Part shown: in pieces, positions 33,604 to 42,074 of the stretch | Layout: the number at the start of each line of letters is the position of its first letter | How positions within the stretch are numbered: position 1 is the first letter of the stretch | Assembly: GCF_038396845.1 (NCBI RefSeq) | Contig: NZ_CP151587.1 | Coordinates: 1,090,001-1,154,000, forward strand | Direction: 5' to 3' | DNA length: 64,000 nt | From: Gymnodinialimonas sp. 57CJ19 | Lineage (GTDB): Bacteria; Pseudomonadota; Alphaproteobacteria; Rhodobacterales; Rhodobacteraceae | Made by a program: the position numbers and the translations under genes | Notes under the pieces: generated by a model | What the model saw: the letters and a program-made list of their open reading frames with translations, nothing else | Told to the model about the DNA's origin: nothing | The model's database searches: none

Positions 33604-34665
33604 ATGCGCTATCTCGCATCACTCCTGGCGATTGTGTTTTGCTTGCTGTCCGTTGGCCAAACCCACGCGCAAGACGACGGCCTGCACTTCCTGACGATCG
33701 ACCGGCCCCCGTTCTCTTATCTGGAGGACGGTAACGCCGAGGGTTTCAGCATTGATTTGATGCGGCAGATATCCAGCGCCATGGGCCAAGAGGTGCGGTT
33801 TACCTTTGTCGAAGAATTCTCGCAATTGCTGGACGGTGTGGCCAATGGGGATGCCGATGGCGCGGTGGCCAATATCTCCATCACGTCAGAGCGAGAGGCG
33901 GTACTGGATTTCAGTCGCCCGATCTTTGGCAGCGGCTTGAAGATCCTCGTATCGGGCGCCGCCACAGGGGCGAGCATCTGGGACGTGCTTTTCCGGTGGG
34001 AGCTTTTGGCCCTTATCCTTGCCGGGTTTGGGATCCTGTTCGTGCTTGGCATGTTGATGTGGGTGCTGGAACGCAAACATCAGGATTACTTCAAGGACAA
34101 CGCGCGCGAGGCCATGTTCCCGTCGTTCTGGTGGGCACTGAACCTTGTCATCAATGGCGGGTTTGAGGTGAACGTTCCCCGCAGCGTTCTGGGCCGCCTT
34201 CTGGCCGTGGTCATGGTCGTCTCGAGCCTGTTCGTCGTATCCTTGTTTGTGGCAAGCATCACGGCGTCACTGACGGTGGAGGCGATCAGCGGCTCGATCC
34301 AATCCCTAGACGATCTGCGCGGGCGCCGTGTGGGGACGACCCAAGGCTCCACCGCAAGCCTGTTCCTGAATGAGCGTGATGTGACCCACACGGGCTATGG
34401 CACGTTCATCGACCTGATGGACGCGTTCGAGGCCGAGGAGTTGGACGCCGTCGTCTTTGATGGGCCGATCCTGGAATATTACCTGACGCAGTCTCCGGGG
34501 GTGCAGGCCTATCTGCTGGAGCGGCTGTTCCGCCCCCAGGATTACGGCATCGCCTTCGCACAGGGCAGTGACCTGCGCGAGCCGGTCAACCGCGTCCTTC
34601 TTCGTTTGACGGAGGCCGGAGAGTACCAAGACCTGCGCCAACAGTGGTTCGGCTCTGCGCCGTAA
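33604..34665 (+). CDS. Prokaryotic ionotropic-glutamate-receptor-like channel
   Basis: A 353-residue membrane protein with the GluR0 architecture: signal peptide (1-22), first lobe of a periplasmic solute-binding domain (about 24-118, with ISITSEREAVLDFSRP), membrane helix (about 132-155), pore region (172-192), second helix (196-222), then the second binding lobe (230-350). In potassium-selective relatives the pore loop reads TVGYGD; here it is LVINGGFEVNVP, so the filter is not conserved and ion selectivity cannot be assumed. GluR0-type proteins open on amino-acid binding. It is the first gene after the rplW terminator. Confidence 0.78.
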   Translation: MRYLASLLAIVFCLLSVGQTHAQDDGLHFLTIDRPPFSYLEDGNAEGFSIDLMRQISSAMGQEVRFTFVEEFSQLLDGVANGDADGAVANISITSEREAVLDFSRPIFGSGLKILVSGAATGASIWDVLFRWELLALILAGFGILFVLGMLMWVLERKHQDYFKDNAREAMFPSFWWALNLVINGGFEVNVPRSVLGRLLAVVMVVSSLFVVSLFVASITASLTVEAISGSIQSLDDLRGRRVGTTQGSTASLFLNERDVTHTGYGTFIDLMDAFEAEELDAVVFDGPILEYYLTQSPGVQAYLLERLFRPQDYGIAFAQGSDLREPVNRVLLRLTEAGEYQDLRQQWFGSAP

Positions 34666-34751
34666 ACGGTTGCGCGGGGAAGCCCGCCTCGGTCGTCGGT
34701 GAACAAGCCCGGGATCGCAGGGCACGCGACCGGGGCTTTCTTCTCTGACGA

Positions 34752-35684
34752 TTAACCGACCAATTGGCCTGCTTCGGGCACCCAATGGAACGTGGCATCG
34801 CCGACACCCGGCGCGACGTAGCCGATGGCGGGGAAGGGCATGTGGTAGCCGATGGCGGGAATACGATCTGCGGCGATCATGCCAAGGATGTTGCGACGCG
34901 ACGCGGCGGCGGCTTCCTTGTCGGCGTCAAAGCGCACCTCCCAATCGGGCCGGGCAAGGGACCAGACCGGATGGTTTGCCAAATCGGCAAAAATCACCAA
35001 ACCTGCGCCGTTGCTTTCGAGGCGGTAAACCATATGGCCCGGCGTGTGGCCAAAAGCGTTCAGGCCGGTCACGCCTGTCACCACATCGTCGCCGTCGCCG
35101 ATAAAGGTCATCTGATCGGCAAGGGGCCGTACGTTGCTTTCGAACCCGCCGTTCTCGGCCCCGGCCCAGTAATCCCACTCGGTCTGGCCCGTTACATAGC
35201 GGGCGTTGGTGAAGGTGGGCGCACGATCGTTCATCAGCCCGCCAATGTGGTCGCCGTGCATGTGGGTCAGCACCACCACATCGACTTGATCGGGCGTATA
35301 GCCCGCCGAGGCAAGCGCCGCCGTGGTCGCCGCCGCGTTCAGGCCCGCGTCAAACAAGATCAGCTCATCCCCGGTGTTGACCAGCGTGGGGGTGAAAAAG
35401 AACTGCGAGACGTCGGGGGACAGGAAATTAGCGGCGCTGACCTCGGCAAAGGTGTCGGCGTCCACGTTCATGCCGAAGATGCCCTGGGGTTCCTCCCTCG
35501 GGGTGGTGCCTGCAAGGATGGTGGTGACTTCAAATGCGCCAATGGTGAAGCGGCGATGCTGCGCGAAGCTGTTGCCAAGCATCGGCGCCTCGGCACGGGC
35601 GGTTGCTGCAAGCCCCGCAAGAGGCGCAGCGGCAGCGCCCGCCATAAGGGTGCGCCGGGTGAGGTGGGGGGAGGGATGCGACAT
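34752..35684 (-). CDS. Exported metallo-beta-lactamase-fold hydrolase
   Basis: A 310-residue protein with a Tat-like signal (TRRTLMAGAAAAPLAGLAAT). The zinc motif HxHxDH is present as THMHGDHIGG, with downstream ligands in GHTPGHM and FADLANH. Periplasmic MBL proteins of this type hydrolyse lactones, sulfonates or phosphate esters; the substrate is unknown. The frame extends further upstream, but the ATG at 35684 is followed directly by the Tat signal and preceded by GGAG. It is convergent with the channel gene. Confidence 0.77.
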   Translation of the reverse strand: MSHPSPHLTRRTLMAGAAAAPLAGLAATARAEAPMLGNSFAQHRRFTIGAFEVTTILAGTTPREEPQGIFGMNVDADTFAEVSAANFLSPDVSQFFFTPTLVNTGDELILFDAGLNAAATTAALASAGYTPDQVDVVVLTHMHGDHIGGLMNDRAPTFTNARYVTGQTEWDYWAGAENGGFESNVRPLADQMTFIGDGDDVVTGVTGLNAFGHTPGHMVYRLESNGAGLVIFADLANHPVWSLARPDWEVRFDADKEAAAASRRNILGMIAADRIPAIGYHMPFPAIGYVAPGVGDATFHWVPEAGQLVG

Positions 35685-35775
35685 GGGGAGGCTCCTGTGT
35701 GGGTGTGGAGCAGAGGATAGAGCAGCGAGGCGTGCAAGGCGCGTCACGGTTACGCGAGGGGGGGGCTGAGAGATT

Positions 35776-35811
35776 GAAAGCCCCGATCGCGGCGATGCGG
35801 TCGGGGCTATT
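35776..35811 (-). terminator. Terminator after the rhodanese gene (minus strand)
   Basis: AGCCCCGA/TCGGGGCT (35779-35786 with 35801-35808); on the minus strand the hairpin is followed by TTTCAATC. It separates the sulfur operon from the downstream MBL gene on the same strand. Confidence 0.6.
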
Positions 35812-35819
35812 CGGGGTGT

Positions 35820-36200
35820 TTAGGATTTGCGCATCACCTTGGGCGCGCCGGTGGCCATGTCGGTGCCGGTGTAGTCAAATCCGGCGTCCTTCCAGGCCGA
35901 GAAGCCGCCCTTCATGTGGGCGACCTTGCCGAAGCCGTTTGCCAGGCATTGATTGGCGACTTTGCCCGACCGCACCCCCGACCCACAGTGAAACACGATG
36001 CGTTTTTCCGATTGGCTTGGCATGTGGCGCGGTTGGAACGCTTGCAGCGGCGCAAGGAGCGCGCCCTCGATGCGTTCGACGTTGAACTCCTGAGGGGTTC
36101 GCACGTCGATCAGGATGATTTCGTCCTTGTCGAAGGCGGCTTTCACCTCGGCTGGGGTCCAATGCTCCAGAGTGCCATTTTCAGTGTTTTCGGTTTCCAT
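35820..36200 (-). CDS. Rhodanese-domain protein (thiosulfate/persulfide sulfurtransferase)
   Basis: A 126-residue single-domain rhodanese. The active-site Cys lies in FHCGSGVRSG, and the domain has the IDVRTPQEF and GGFSAWKDAG signatures. It transfers sulfane sulfur between thiols. It is ten bases downstream of the persulfide dioxygenase gene, preceded by GAGGAGA, and they clearly form an operon for detoxifying or using sulfide-derived persulfides. Confidence 0.88.
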   Translation of the reverse strand: METENTENGTLEHWTPAEVKAAFDKDEIILIDVRTPQEFNVERIEGALLAPLQAFQPRHMPSQSEKRIVFHCGSGVRSGKVANQCLANGFGKVAHMKGGFSAWKDAGFDYTGTDMATGAPKVMRKS

Positions 36201-36210
36201 GGTGCTCTCC

Positions 36211-37110
36211 TCAGAACTTGTTCAGGGGGATTTTCAGATAGCTGTGGCCGTCCGCCTCGGCCGGAGGCACACGGCCCGCACGCAGGTTCATTTGCAGAAC
36301 ATGGAGCATCCGGTCGGGCAGGGCGAGCGTCTGGTCGCGGGCCTCGCGTTGCTTGACGTAGGGGGCTTTGTCGCGCCCGCCGCCGATATGGGCGTTGTGA
36401 CGGCGCTGCTCGGCAACGGTGGATTCCCACTGGGGCTCGGGCCGTTGGTTGGTGCCGTAATCGTGGCCGATGAACAGCCGGGTTTGATCGGGCAACGCCA
36501 GGATGTCTTGCAGGGAGTCGTATAGATCGCTTGCCGTGCCGCCGGGAAAATCCGCGCGTGACGTGCCGACGTCGGGTTGCATGAACGTGTCATGCACGAA
36601 AGCCGCGTCACCGCCCACGACATAGGTGATCGAGCCGAGGGTGTGCCCCGGCGACAGCATGACCCGCACGGGCAGAGAGCCGATCTGAAAGGTATCGCCG
36701 TCGGCAAAAAGGTGGTCAAAATCAGCTTTGACATCAAAGGCATCGGGCAGGTTGTAGTAGTCGCGCCAAAGCTCCGCGATCTCGACAGTCTTCTCGCCAA
36801 TCGCATTGGCGACACCCAGGCGATCCTTGAGGACCGAAGAGGCCATGAGGTGGTCGGCATGGGGGTGGGTATCGAGGATCCATTCGATCTCCAGCCCCTC
36901 ATGGTCCGCAAACCGCAGGATGTCATCCACGCTATCGGTGTTGGTGGCGGCGCTTTCGGGATCGAAGGTAAGGACGACATCAATCAGAGCGGCCTTTTTG
37001 GTGTCCGGATCGGCCACGAGATACTGAATACTGCCCGTATCCTTGTCATAGAACCCGGTGACGTCCGGCGACCCGGTGCCGGTCGATTTGCTAGTACGCG
37101 AAAGTTGCAT
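36211..37110 (-). CDS. Persulfide dioxygenase-like MBL-fold protein (ETHE1/Blh type)
   Basis: A 299-residue metallo-beta-lactamase-fold protein of the ETHE1/BlhA group, which oxidise glutathione persulfide to sulfite with O2 and one iron. It shows the metal motif THPHADHL, and LSPGHTLGS and FVHDTFMQP with further ligands, then FIGHDYGT. The C-terminal extension MNLRAGRVPPAEADG is usual for the Blh subgroup. An AAGGAGG site lies before the ATG. The rhodanese follows. Regulation by a BigR/SqrR repressor would be expected but no such gene is in the window. Confidence 0.85.
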   Translation of the reverse strand: MQLSRTSKSTGTGSPDVTGFYDKDTGSIQYLVADPDTKKAALIDVVLTFDPESAATNTDSVDDILRFADHEGLEIEWILDTHPHADHLMASSVLKDRLGVANAIGEKTVEIAELWRDYYNLPDAFDVKADFDHLFADGDTFQIGSLPVRVMLSPGHTLGSITYVVGGDAAFVHDTFMQPDVGTSRADFPGGTASDLYDSLQDILALPDQTRLFIGHDYGTNQRPEPQWESTVAEQRRHNAHIGGGRDKAPYVKQREARDQTLALPDRMLHVLQMNLRAGRVPPAEADGHSYLKIPLNKF

Positions 37111-37321
37111 GATCTGAGCCTCCTTTCATTTAACGATTTGGGGGCCGTGCGGGTTCCCTTCAACCTCGCAATCGTTGCCGGGAGGGGTGGGCCGGGTGGA
37201 TGGGGTGCAGGCGCTTTGCACGATGATACGAGCGGCAGACGCCGCCATCCATCGTGAAATTTGTTCGTTTTGTGCGACGGACCTGTAGTGTGACTGGGGA
37301 AACAACCATTTGGAGAATCCG

Positions 37322-37780
37322 ATGTATAGGGCTTTGGGTACGGCTATGGTCGTCGCGGCTATCGCAACAAGTGCCGCCTGTGCACAGGAGCGCATTGAGC
37401 TGGATATCATCTATCCGATTAACCAAGAGGTGTTTCAGCTGAACGATGGGACATATTTCACCCAAGACAACCAAGGATATTTCGAGGTTGTCGAGGGTCC
37501 GCTGGAAGACGGTGCTATACGGTGCATTGGCGCGGGGTTTGACGGAAGCAGTGGAAACACGGTCGACGGGATTTGTATTGTCGGGGAGGATGCGGACACG
37601 TTTACTCTGCGATGGTCGGTGCACCCATCGCAGATGTCGAACGTCTGGACCATCGTGGCAGGAACGGGAAGGTTCGAGGGGGCGACCGGCGAAGGTGTTG
37701 CTACGACAGGCGCCGAGTTACTGTTTCGGGCCATGCCATTGCGTGAAACCCACGTTGTCGGGACGATCACGCTACGCTGA
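37322..37780 (+). CDS. Small exported protein of unknown function
   Basis: A 152-residue protein with a signal peptide (MYRALGTAMVVAAIATSAACAQE). The -3 to +1 residues SAAC resemble but do not fully match a lipobox. The mature part has two Cys and Gly-rich beta-type stretches (TIVAGTGRFEGATGEG), as in periplasmic or outer-membrane beta proteins; no family is recognised. A GGAG precedes the ATG at 37322. It is divergent from the persulfide dioxygenase gene. Confidence 0.6.
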   Translation: MYRALGTAMVVAAIATSAACAQERIELDIIYPINQEVFQLNDGTYFTQDNQGYFEVVEGPLEDGAIRCIGAGFDGSSGNTVDGICIVGEDADTFTLRWSVHPSQMSNVWTIVAGTGRFEGATGEGVATTGAELLFRAMPLRETHVVGTITLR

Positions 37781-37817
37781 GACGGGTACGAGCGGTGTTT
37801 GGTACGGTTGAGTATTT

Positions 37818-37918
37818 GGTAGAGCGCTTCCGGGGACGGTTGGGCACGTGATGACGGGGCGAAAGCCTACGTGACGCTGGAAGACTGCAAAGCGGTTGAT
37901 GAGGGCGCGGACCGCTAA
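37818..37918 (+). pseudogene. Decayed 3' fragment of rplW (uL23)
   Basis: Bases 37818-37918 align with the last 103 bases of rplW (33321-33423), with a net 2-nt deletion near 37848. Of the first 30 bases 23 match; GCCTACGTGACGCTGGAAGA is 19/20 identical; both end with the stop TAA followed by GC. The protein readings ERFRGRLGT and, in another frame, KAYVTLED correspond to uL23 KRFRGQLGT and KAYVTLEE. The frameshift and missing start show that it is not a gene. Confidence 0.78.
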
Positions 37919-37945
37919 GCTTCGCGTTTACGGTTGAGAATTTGA

Positions 37946-37980
37946 GCCTCGACCGCCTGATAGGTGGTCGGGGCTTTTTC
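37946..37980 (+). terminator. Terminator-like hairpin after the rplW fragment
   Basis: GCCTCGACCGCC pairs with GGTGGTCGGGGC around TGATA (37946-37974) and is followed by TTTTT. From here to 38290 there are about 310 bases in which I see nothing else. Confidence 0.7.
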
Positions 37981-38304
37981 GTCTAAAGATGAGTGTTAGA
38001 AAGCAATTCCTCTCGCAATTTGGACGAGCTTGAAGAAGCTTTTGCTGACGGTGGCAGTATCCGTGTCACACAGCTTCCTGATCCCGATCCACCCGGTCGA
38101 TGCGCTGGTCGTGAGACCTGAAATTGACACGGTCAGGGATCGTATTGATAGCGGTGCGATTATGGCGGTTCTGTTAGTAACACCGTCGCTGGGGTTTTGA
38201 AGTGCATATTTTGAGAAATATTGATGCCACTGTTCCTAAAGGGTTTAACATACTCTGAGGACTGCCTATCGTGGCAGAAGACAGCATAAATTGGAGTGTT
38301 TCCT

Positions 38305-38973
38305 TTGATCGTCGAAGATGTTGATATTTCTCCTTTTGGGTACGGTGTTCTTGCGCTTTCAAACCCAAGCAACTGGTCGAATGAACCCGAATGTGAGCAA
38401 TTTTCGCATTTGCTGACTGGGAAATCTGTTTATGTGTGGGCTCTAGTTTTCGCTTCGTACACCTGGCACCTAGAGCAAAGGAAAAATCTGGAGTTCAAGC
38501 CGGACCTAGAGCGTATTGACGAGTACATTGGAAGACACTTTGCCGAGTTTCGTGAAGCCAACCCAGTTGATTTCTCTAACGCAGGCAAGCAATATGTCCG
38601 CTCAAAGCCCGGCTCCTTTCAATCAATTCGGAAGAATTTTGGAGCGGCCCCAAAGAAGCTGCAAATCCCCGAGGCCGAGCGTAGACTTACATCGGAACTC
38701 AGCTTGCTCGAAGAGCGAGGACTAATTGTTGATCCGTTTACTGTAACAACGGCGGGAATTGTTGTGGCGGTATTGGGTTCAGTTCCGTTTGCATTCACGC
38801 GCCGAACTGACGAGGGCGATGAAAAATACCTTCAGATCAGGGCAATGCTTTGGGAGTTCGAAAGCCTCACTAAAGAGGAGAAGAGAGAAGTTCGTTTCCA
38901 CTTCTTCATGGAGAAGGCCATAAAGAAACTAAAGAAACATGTGAAATTGATGGTGGACGACGAAATTACTTAG
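38305..38973 (+). CDS. AT-richer orphan gene, unknown function
   Basis: A protein of about 222 residues, mostly soluble, with one possible hydrophobic stretch (about residues 142-156, VTTAGIVVAVLGSVP) and a Lys-rich C-terminal end (MEKAIKKLKKHVKLMVDDE). Codon use is plainly unlike the surroundings, with many third-position A/T codons, which suggests recent horizontal gain. The TTG at 38305 is preferred because GGAG (38293-38296) lies eight bases before it; the GTG at 38296 would overlap that site. I recognise no family. Confidence 0.55.
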   Translation: MIVEDVDISPFGYGVLALSNPSNWSNEPECEQFSHLLTGKSVYVWALVFASYTWHLEQRKNLEFKPDLERIDEYIGRHFAEFREANPVDFSNAGKQYVRSKPGSFQSIRKNFGAAPKKLQIPEAERRLTSELSLLEERGLIVDPFTVTTAGIVVAVLGSVPFAFTRRTDEGDEKYLQIRAMLWEFESLTKEEKREVRFHFFMEKAIKKLKKHVKLMVDDEIT

Positions 38974-39080
38974 CTTAATGCGCGCACGTCGAGTCTCTGC
39001 TAAGCGGTGCGATGAACCATCAGGTCTTGATCTCCCTTGACCCTTCCCCCCCAACCCCCTAACAGACCCCATCGGCAGTG

Positions 39081-39109
39081 GCCCCGGATTCGTCCGGGGC
39101 TCTGTTTTT
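39081..39109 (+). terminator. Terminator upstream of rplB
   Basis: An 8-bp stem GCCCCGGA/TCCGGGGC with TTCG tetraloop (39081-39100) and a T-rich tail. It insulates rplB from the orphan gene. Confidence 0.8.
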
Positions 39110-39230
39110 GTTCGTGGAGGGTCTCCCGAAGCGAGCGTTCTAGCCGGGCACCTACGGGGGCCTACAACATCGGGTCCTTACGCACGTTGCGCGTTCGTTT
39201 GGTCCCATAAGCAAACGGAAGACAGTGAAC

Positions 39231-40073
39231 ATGGCACTCAAGTCGTATAAGCCGACGACGCCGGGCCAGCGTGGGCTGGTACTGATCGACCGTTCGGAGC
39301 TTTGGAAAGGACGCCCCGTCAAGGCCCTCACGCAGGGTTTGACGAAGAAGGGCGGACGGAACAACACCGGACGGATCACGGCGCGCAGAATTGGTGGTGG
39401 TGCAAAGCGCCTCTATCGCATCGTAGACTTCAAGCGGAAGAAATTCGATATGCCGGCGACAGTCGAGCGGATCGAATATGACCCGAACCGGACAGCATTC
39501 ATCGCCCTCGTGCGCTATGAAGATGGTGAACTGAACTATGTTCTGGCACCTCAGCGTCTGGGCGTTGGCGACAAGATCGTCGCCTCCGCAAAAGCCGACA
39601 TCAAGCCGGGCAACGCGATGCCGTTCAGCGGCCTGCCGATCGGTACGATCGTCCACAACATCGAGCTGAAGCCCGGCAAAGGCGGCCAGATCGCCCGTGC
39701 TGCTGGCACTTACGCGCAGTTTGTTGGTCGTGACGGTGGTTACGCACAGATCCGCCTGTCCTCGGGTGAGCTTCGCCTCGTCCGTCAGGAATGCATGGCA
39801 ACGGTTGGTGCGGTATCGAACCCCGACAACTCGAACCAGAACCTTGGTAAAGCGGGCCGTGTCCGCCACATGGGCAAGCGTCCATCGGTACGTGGTGTTG
39901 CCATGAACCCGATCGATCACCCCCACGGTGGTGGTGAAGGCCGGACCTCCGGTGGTCGTACACCTGTTACGCCATGGGGTAAGGACACCAAGGGCCGTCG
40001 CACCCGCGACAAGAACAAGGCAAGCCAGAAGCTGATTATCCGCAGCAGGCACGCCAAGAAGAAAGGGCGCTAA
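39231..40073 (+). CDS. rplB: Ribosomal protein uL2
   Basis: A 280-residue protein near the peptidyl-transferase centre. It starts [14 protein letters not shown] and holds the conserved [18 protein letters not shown] with the functionally important His. The frame opens with a GTG at 39225, but the ATG at 39231 gives the usual MALKSYKP start. It begins the second part of the S10 operon; its promoter must lie between the terminator at 39081 and the gene. Confidence 0.98.
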   Translation: MALKSYKPTTPGQRGLVLIDRSELWKGRPVKALTQGLTKKGGRNNTGRITARRIGGGAKRLYRIVDFKRKKFDMPATVERIEYDPNRTAFIALVRYEDGELNYVLAPQRLGVGDKIVASAKADIKPGNAMPFSGLPIGTIVHNIELKPGKGGQIARAAGTYAQFVGRDGGYAQIRLSSGELRLVRQECMATVGAVSNPDNSNQNLGKAGRVRHMGKRPSVRGVAMNPIDHPHGGGEGRTSGGRTPVTPWGKDTKGRRTRDKNKASQKLIIRSRHAKKKGR

Positions 40074-40076
40074 GAT

Positions 40077-40355
40077 ATGAGCCGCTCCGTATGGAAAGGT
40101 CCTTTTGTCGACAGCTATGTCCTCAAGAAGGCCGAAGCATCCAAGGAATCCGGTCGTAACGAGGTCATCAAGATCTGGTCGCGCCGCTCCACCATCCTCC
40201 CTCAGTTCGTCGGTCTGACGTTCGGTGTGTACAACGGCCGCAAGCACGTGCCGGTGAACGTTACCGAAGACATGATCGGTCAGAAGTTCGGGGAATACTC
40301 GCCAACGCGGACCTATTACGGTCACGCCGCCGACAAGAAGGCGAAGCGCAAATGA
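40077..40355 (+). CDS. rpsS: Ribosomal protein uS19
   Basis: A 92-residue 30S head protein contacting the B1a bridge. It has [17 protein letters not shown] and the [20 protein letters not shown] element. It follows rplB after three bases and overlaps rplV by four. Confidence 0.98.
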   Translation: MSRSVWKGPFVDSYVLKKAEASKESGRNEVIKIWSRRSTILPQFVGLTFGVYNGRKHVPVNVTEDMIGQKFGEYSPTRTYYGHAADKKAKRK

Positions 40356-40732
40356 GCAAGGAAAAGAACCCCCGCCGCGTCGCGGACAACGAGGCCATGG
40401 CCAAACTGCGTATGCTGAAGACCAGCCCGCAGAAGCTGAACCTCGTTGCTGGCCTCATTCGTGGCCAGAAGGTCGAAAAGGCCCTTACGGACCTGACCTT
40501 CTCCAAGAAACGCATCGCAATCGACGTGAAGAAATGCCTTCAGTCGGCCATTGCAAACGCAGAGAACAACCACGGCCTGGACGTCGACGACCTTATCGTT
40601 GCCGAAGCCTGGGTTGGCAAGAACCTGACCATGAAGCGCGGACGTCCACGTGCCCGTGGCCGGTTTGGTAAAATTCTCAAGCCGTTCGCTGAATTGACGA
40701 TCACGGTTCGCCAGGTCGAGGAGACTTCGTAA
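40352..40732 (+). CDS. rplV: Ribosomal protein uL22
   Basis: A 126-residue protein whose beta-hairpin (about residues 82-105, [15 protein letters not shown]) reaches the exit tunnel. Both ends overlap neighbours (ATGA with rpsS, one base with rpsC). Confidence 0.98.
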   Translation: MSKEKNPRRVADNEAMAKLRMLKTSPQKLNLVAGLIRGQKVEKALTDLTFSKKRIAIDVKKCLQSAIANAENNHGLDVDDLIVAEAWVGKNLTMKRGRPRARGRFGKILKPFAELTITVRQVEETS

Positions 40733-41475
40733 TGGGACATAAAGTAAACCCCATCGGTATGCGTCTCCAGGTTAACCGGACCTGGGACAGCCGCTGGTAC
40801 GCAGACACCAAGGACTATGGTGACCTGCTGCTGGAAGACATCAAGATCCGCGACTATATCAAGAATGGTTGGTGGGACTATGTCGCAAAGCGCGACAAAC
40901 GCCCTGCTGGCGATGCTGGTATCTCCAAGATCATCATCGAGCGTCCTCACAAGAAGTGCCGCGTGACCATTCATTCGGCGCGTCCGGGTGTGATCATCGG
41001 CAAGAAAGGTGCAGACATCGAAGGCCTGCGCAAGAAACTGGCCGAGATCACGGACAGCGAATTGCACCTCAACATTGTTGAAGTTCGCAAGCCCGAGCTG
41101 GACGCCCGTCTGGTTGCAGAGAGCATTGCTCAGCAGCTGGAGCGTCGTGTGTCTTTCCGTCGTGCCATGAAGCGTGCCGTTCAAAACGCCATGCGCATGG
41201 GTTCGCTCGGTATCCGGGTGAACGTCGCGGGTCGTCTTGGCGGCGCCGAGATCGCGCGGACCGAATGGTATCGTGAGGGCCGCGTGCCTTTGCATACGCT
41301 TCGTGCCGACATCGACTACGCACATGCCGAGGCATCCACCGCCTATGGCATCATCGGTATCAAGACCTGGATCTTCAAAGGTGAAATCATGGAGCACGAT
41401 CCGTCGGCCCATGACCGTCGCCAGCAGGAGCTTCAGGAAAGCGGTGGGGCATCGCGCCCACGCCGTGATCGCTGA
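40732..41475 (+). CDS. rpsC: Ribosomal protein uS3
   Basis: A 247-residue 30S head protein with the KH motif ([20 protein letters not shown]) and C-terminal [20 protein letters not shown]. The C-terminal extension beyond the fold (about residues 215-247) is basic and Gln-rich. The ATG overlaps the rplV stop by one base. Confidence 0.98.
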   Translation: MGHKVNPIGMRLQVNRTWDSRWYADTKDYGDLLLEDIKIRDYIKNGWWDYVAKRDKRPAGDAGISKIIIERPHKKCRVTIHSARPGVIIGKKGADIEGLRKKLAEITDSELHLNIVEVRKPELDARLVAESIAQQLERRVSFRRAMKRAVQNAMRMGSLGIRVNVAGRLGGAEIARTEWYREGRVPLHTLRADIDYAHAEASTAYGIIGIKTWIFKGEIMEHDPSAHDRRQQELQESGGASRPRRDR

Positions 41476-41488
41476 GAGGGTCTGACAA

Positions 41489-41902
41489 ATGTTGCAACCA
41501 AAACGGACTAAGTTCCGCAAAATGCAGAAGGGCCGTATTCGCGGCGAAGCCAAGGGCGGTTCGGACATCACGTTCGGCACCTACGGCTTGAAAGCTCTGC
41601 AGCCTGAGCGTGTTACCGCACGCCAGATCGAAGCCGCCCGTCGGGCCATGACGCGTCACATGAAGCGTCAGGGTCGCGTCTGGATCCGTATCTTCCCGGA
41701 CACTCCGGTTACCTCCAAGCCCGTCGAAGTTCGGATGGGTAAAGGTAAAGGTTCGGTCGACTTCTGGGCCTGCAAAGTGAAGCCTGGCCGCATCATGTTC
41801 GAGATCGACGGTGTGTCCGAGCCGATCGCCCGTGAGGCCCTGCGCCTTGCCGCGATGAAGCTTCCGGTCAAGACCCGCACGGTCGTGCGTGAAGACTGGT
41901 AA
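41489..41902 (+). CDS. rplP: Ribosomal protein uL16
   Basis: A 137-residue protein near the A-site tRNA. It begins [15 protein letters not shown] and includes [20 protein letters not shown]. It is the last gene of this segment; rpmC, which normally follows, is 2.6 kb away. Confidence 0.98.
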   Translation: MLQPKRTKFRKMQKGRIRGEAKGGSDITFGTYGLKALQPERVTARQIEAARRAMTRHMKRQGRVWIRIFPDTPVTSKPVEVRMGKGKGSVDFWACKVKPGRIMFEIDGVSEPIAREALRLAAMKLPVKTRTVVREDW

Positions 41903-41927
41903 GACCACACGGTCTGACTGAATTGAG

Positions 41928-41961
41928 AAGCCCCTGCCAGGAAATTGGCGGGGGCTTTTCT
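41928..41961 (+). terminator. Rho-independent terminator after rplP
   Basis: A 12-bp stem AAGCCCCTGCCA/TGGCGGGGGCTT (41928-41939 with 41946-41957) followed by TTCTT. It closes the second S10 segment. Confidence 0.9.
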
Positions 41962-42074
41962 TATGGCGCGAGCGGGGAGGGCGCTTTGCGGCGCCTGTCG
42001 GGTTTCGCGAATGGCGTCGGAACGGAACCGGTGGACGGGGCGTTCCCTCGGTGTCCTTGCCCCGGAGACCCGCG

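Noticed and set aside
33424..37817. An intact integrative element with recombinase
   Set aside because: No integrase, transposase or relaxase gene is present between the rplW copies; only the repeat-like bracket remains.
37812..37850. tRNA-like D-arm (TTGGTAGAGCGC) in the gap after the exported-protein gene
   Set aside because: No anticodon stem, T-arm or acceptor pairing is present, and the stretch aligns better with the 3' end of rplW.
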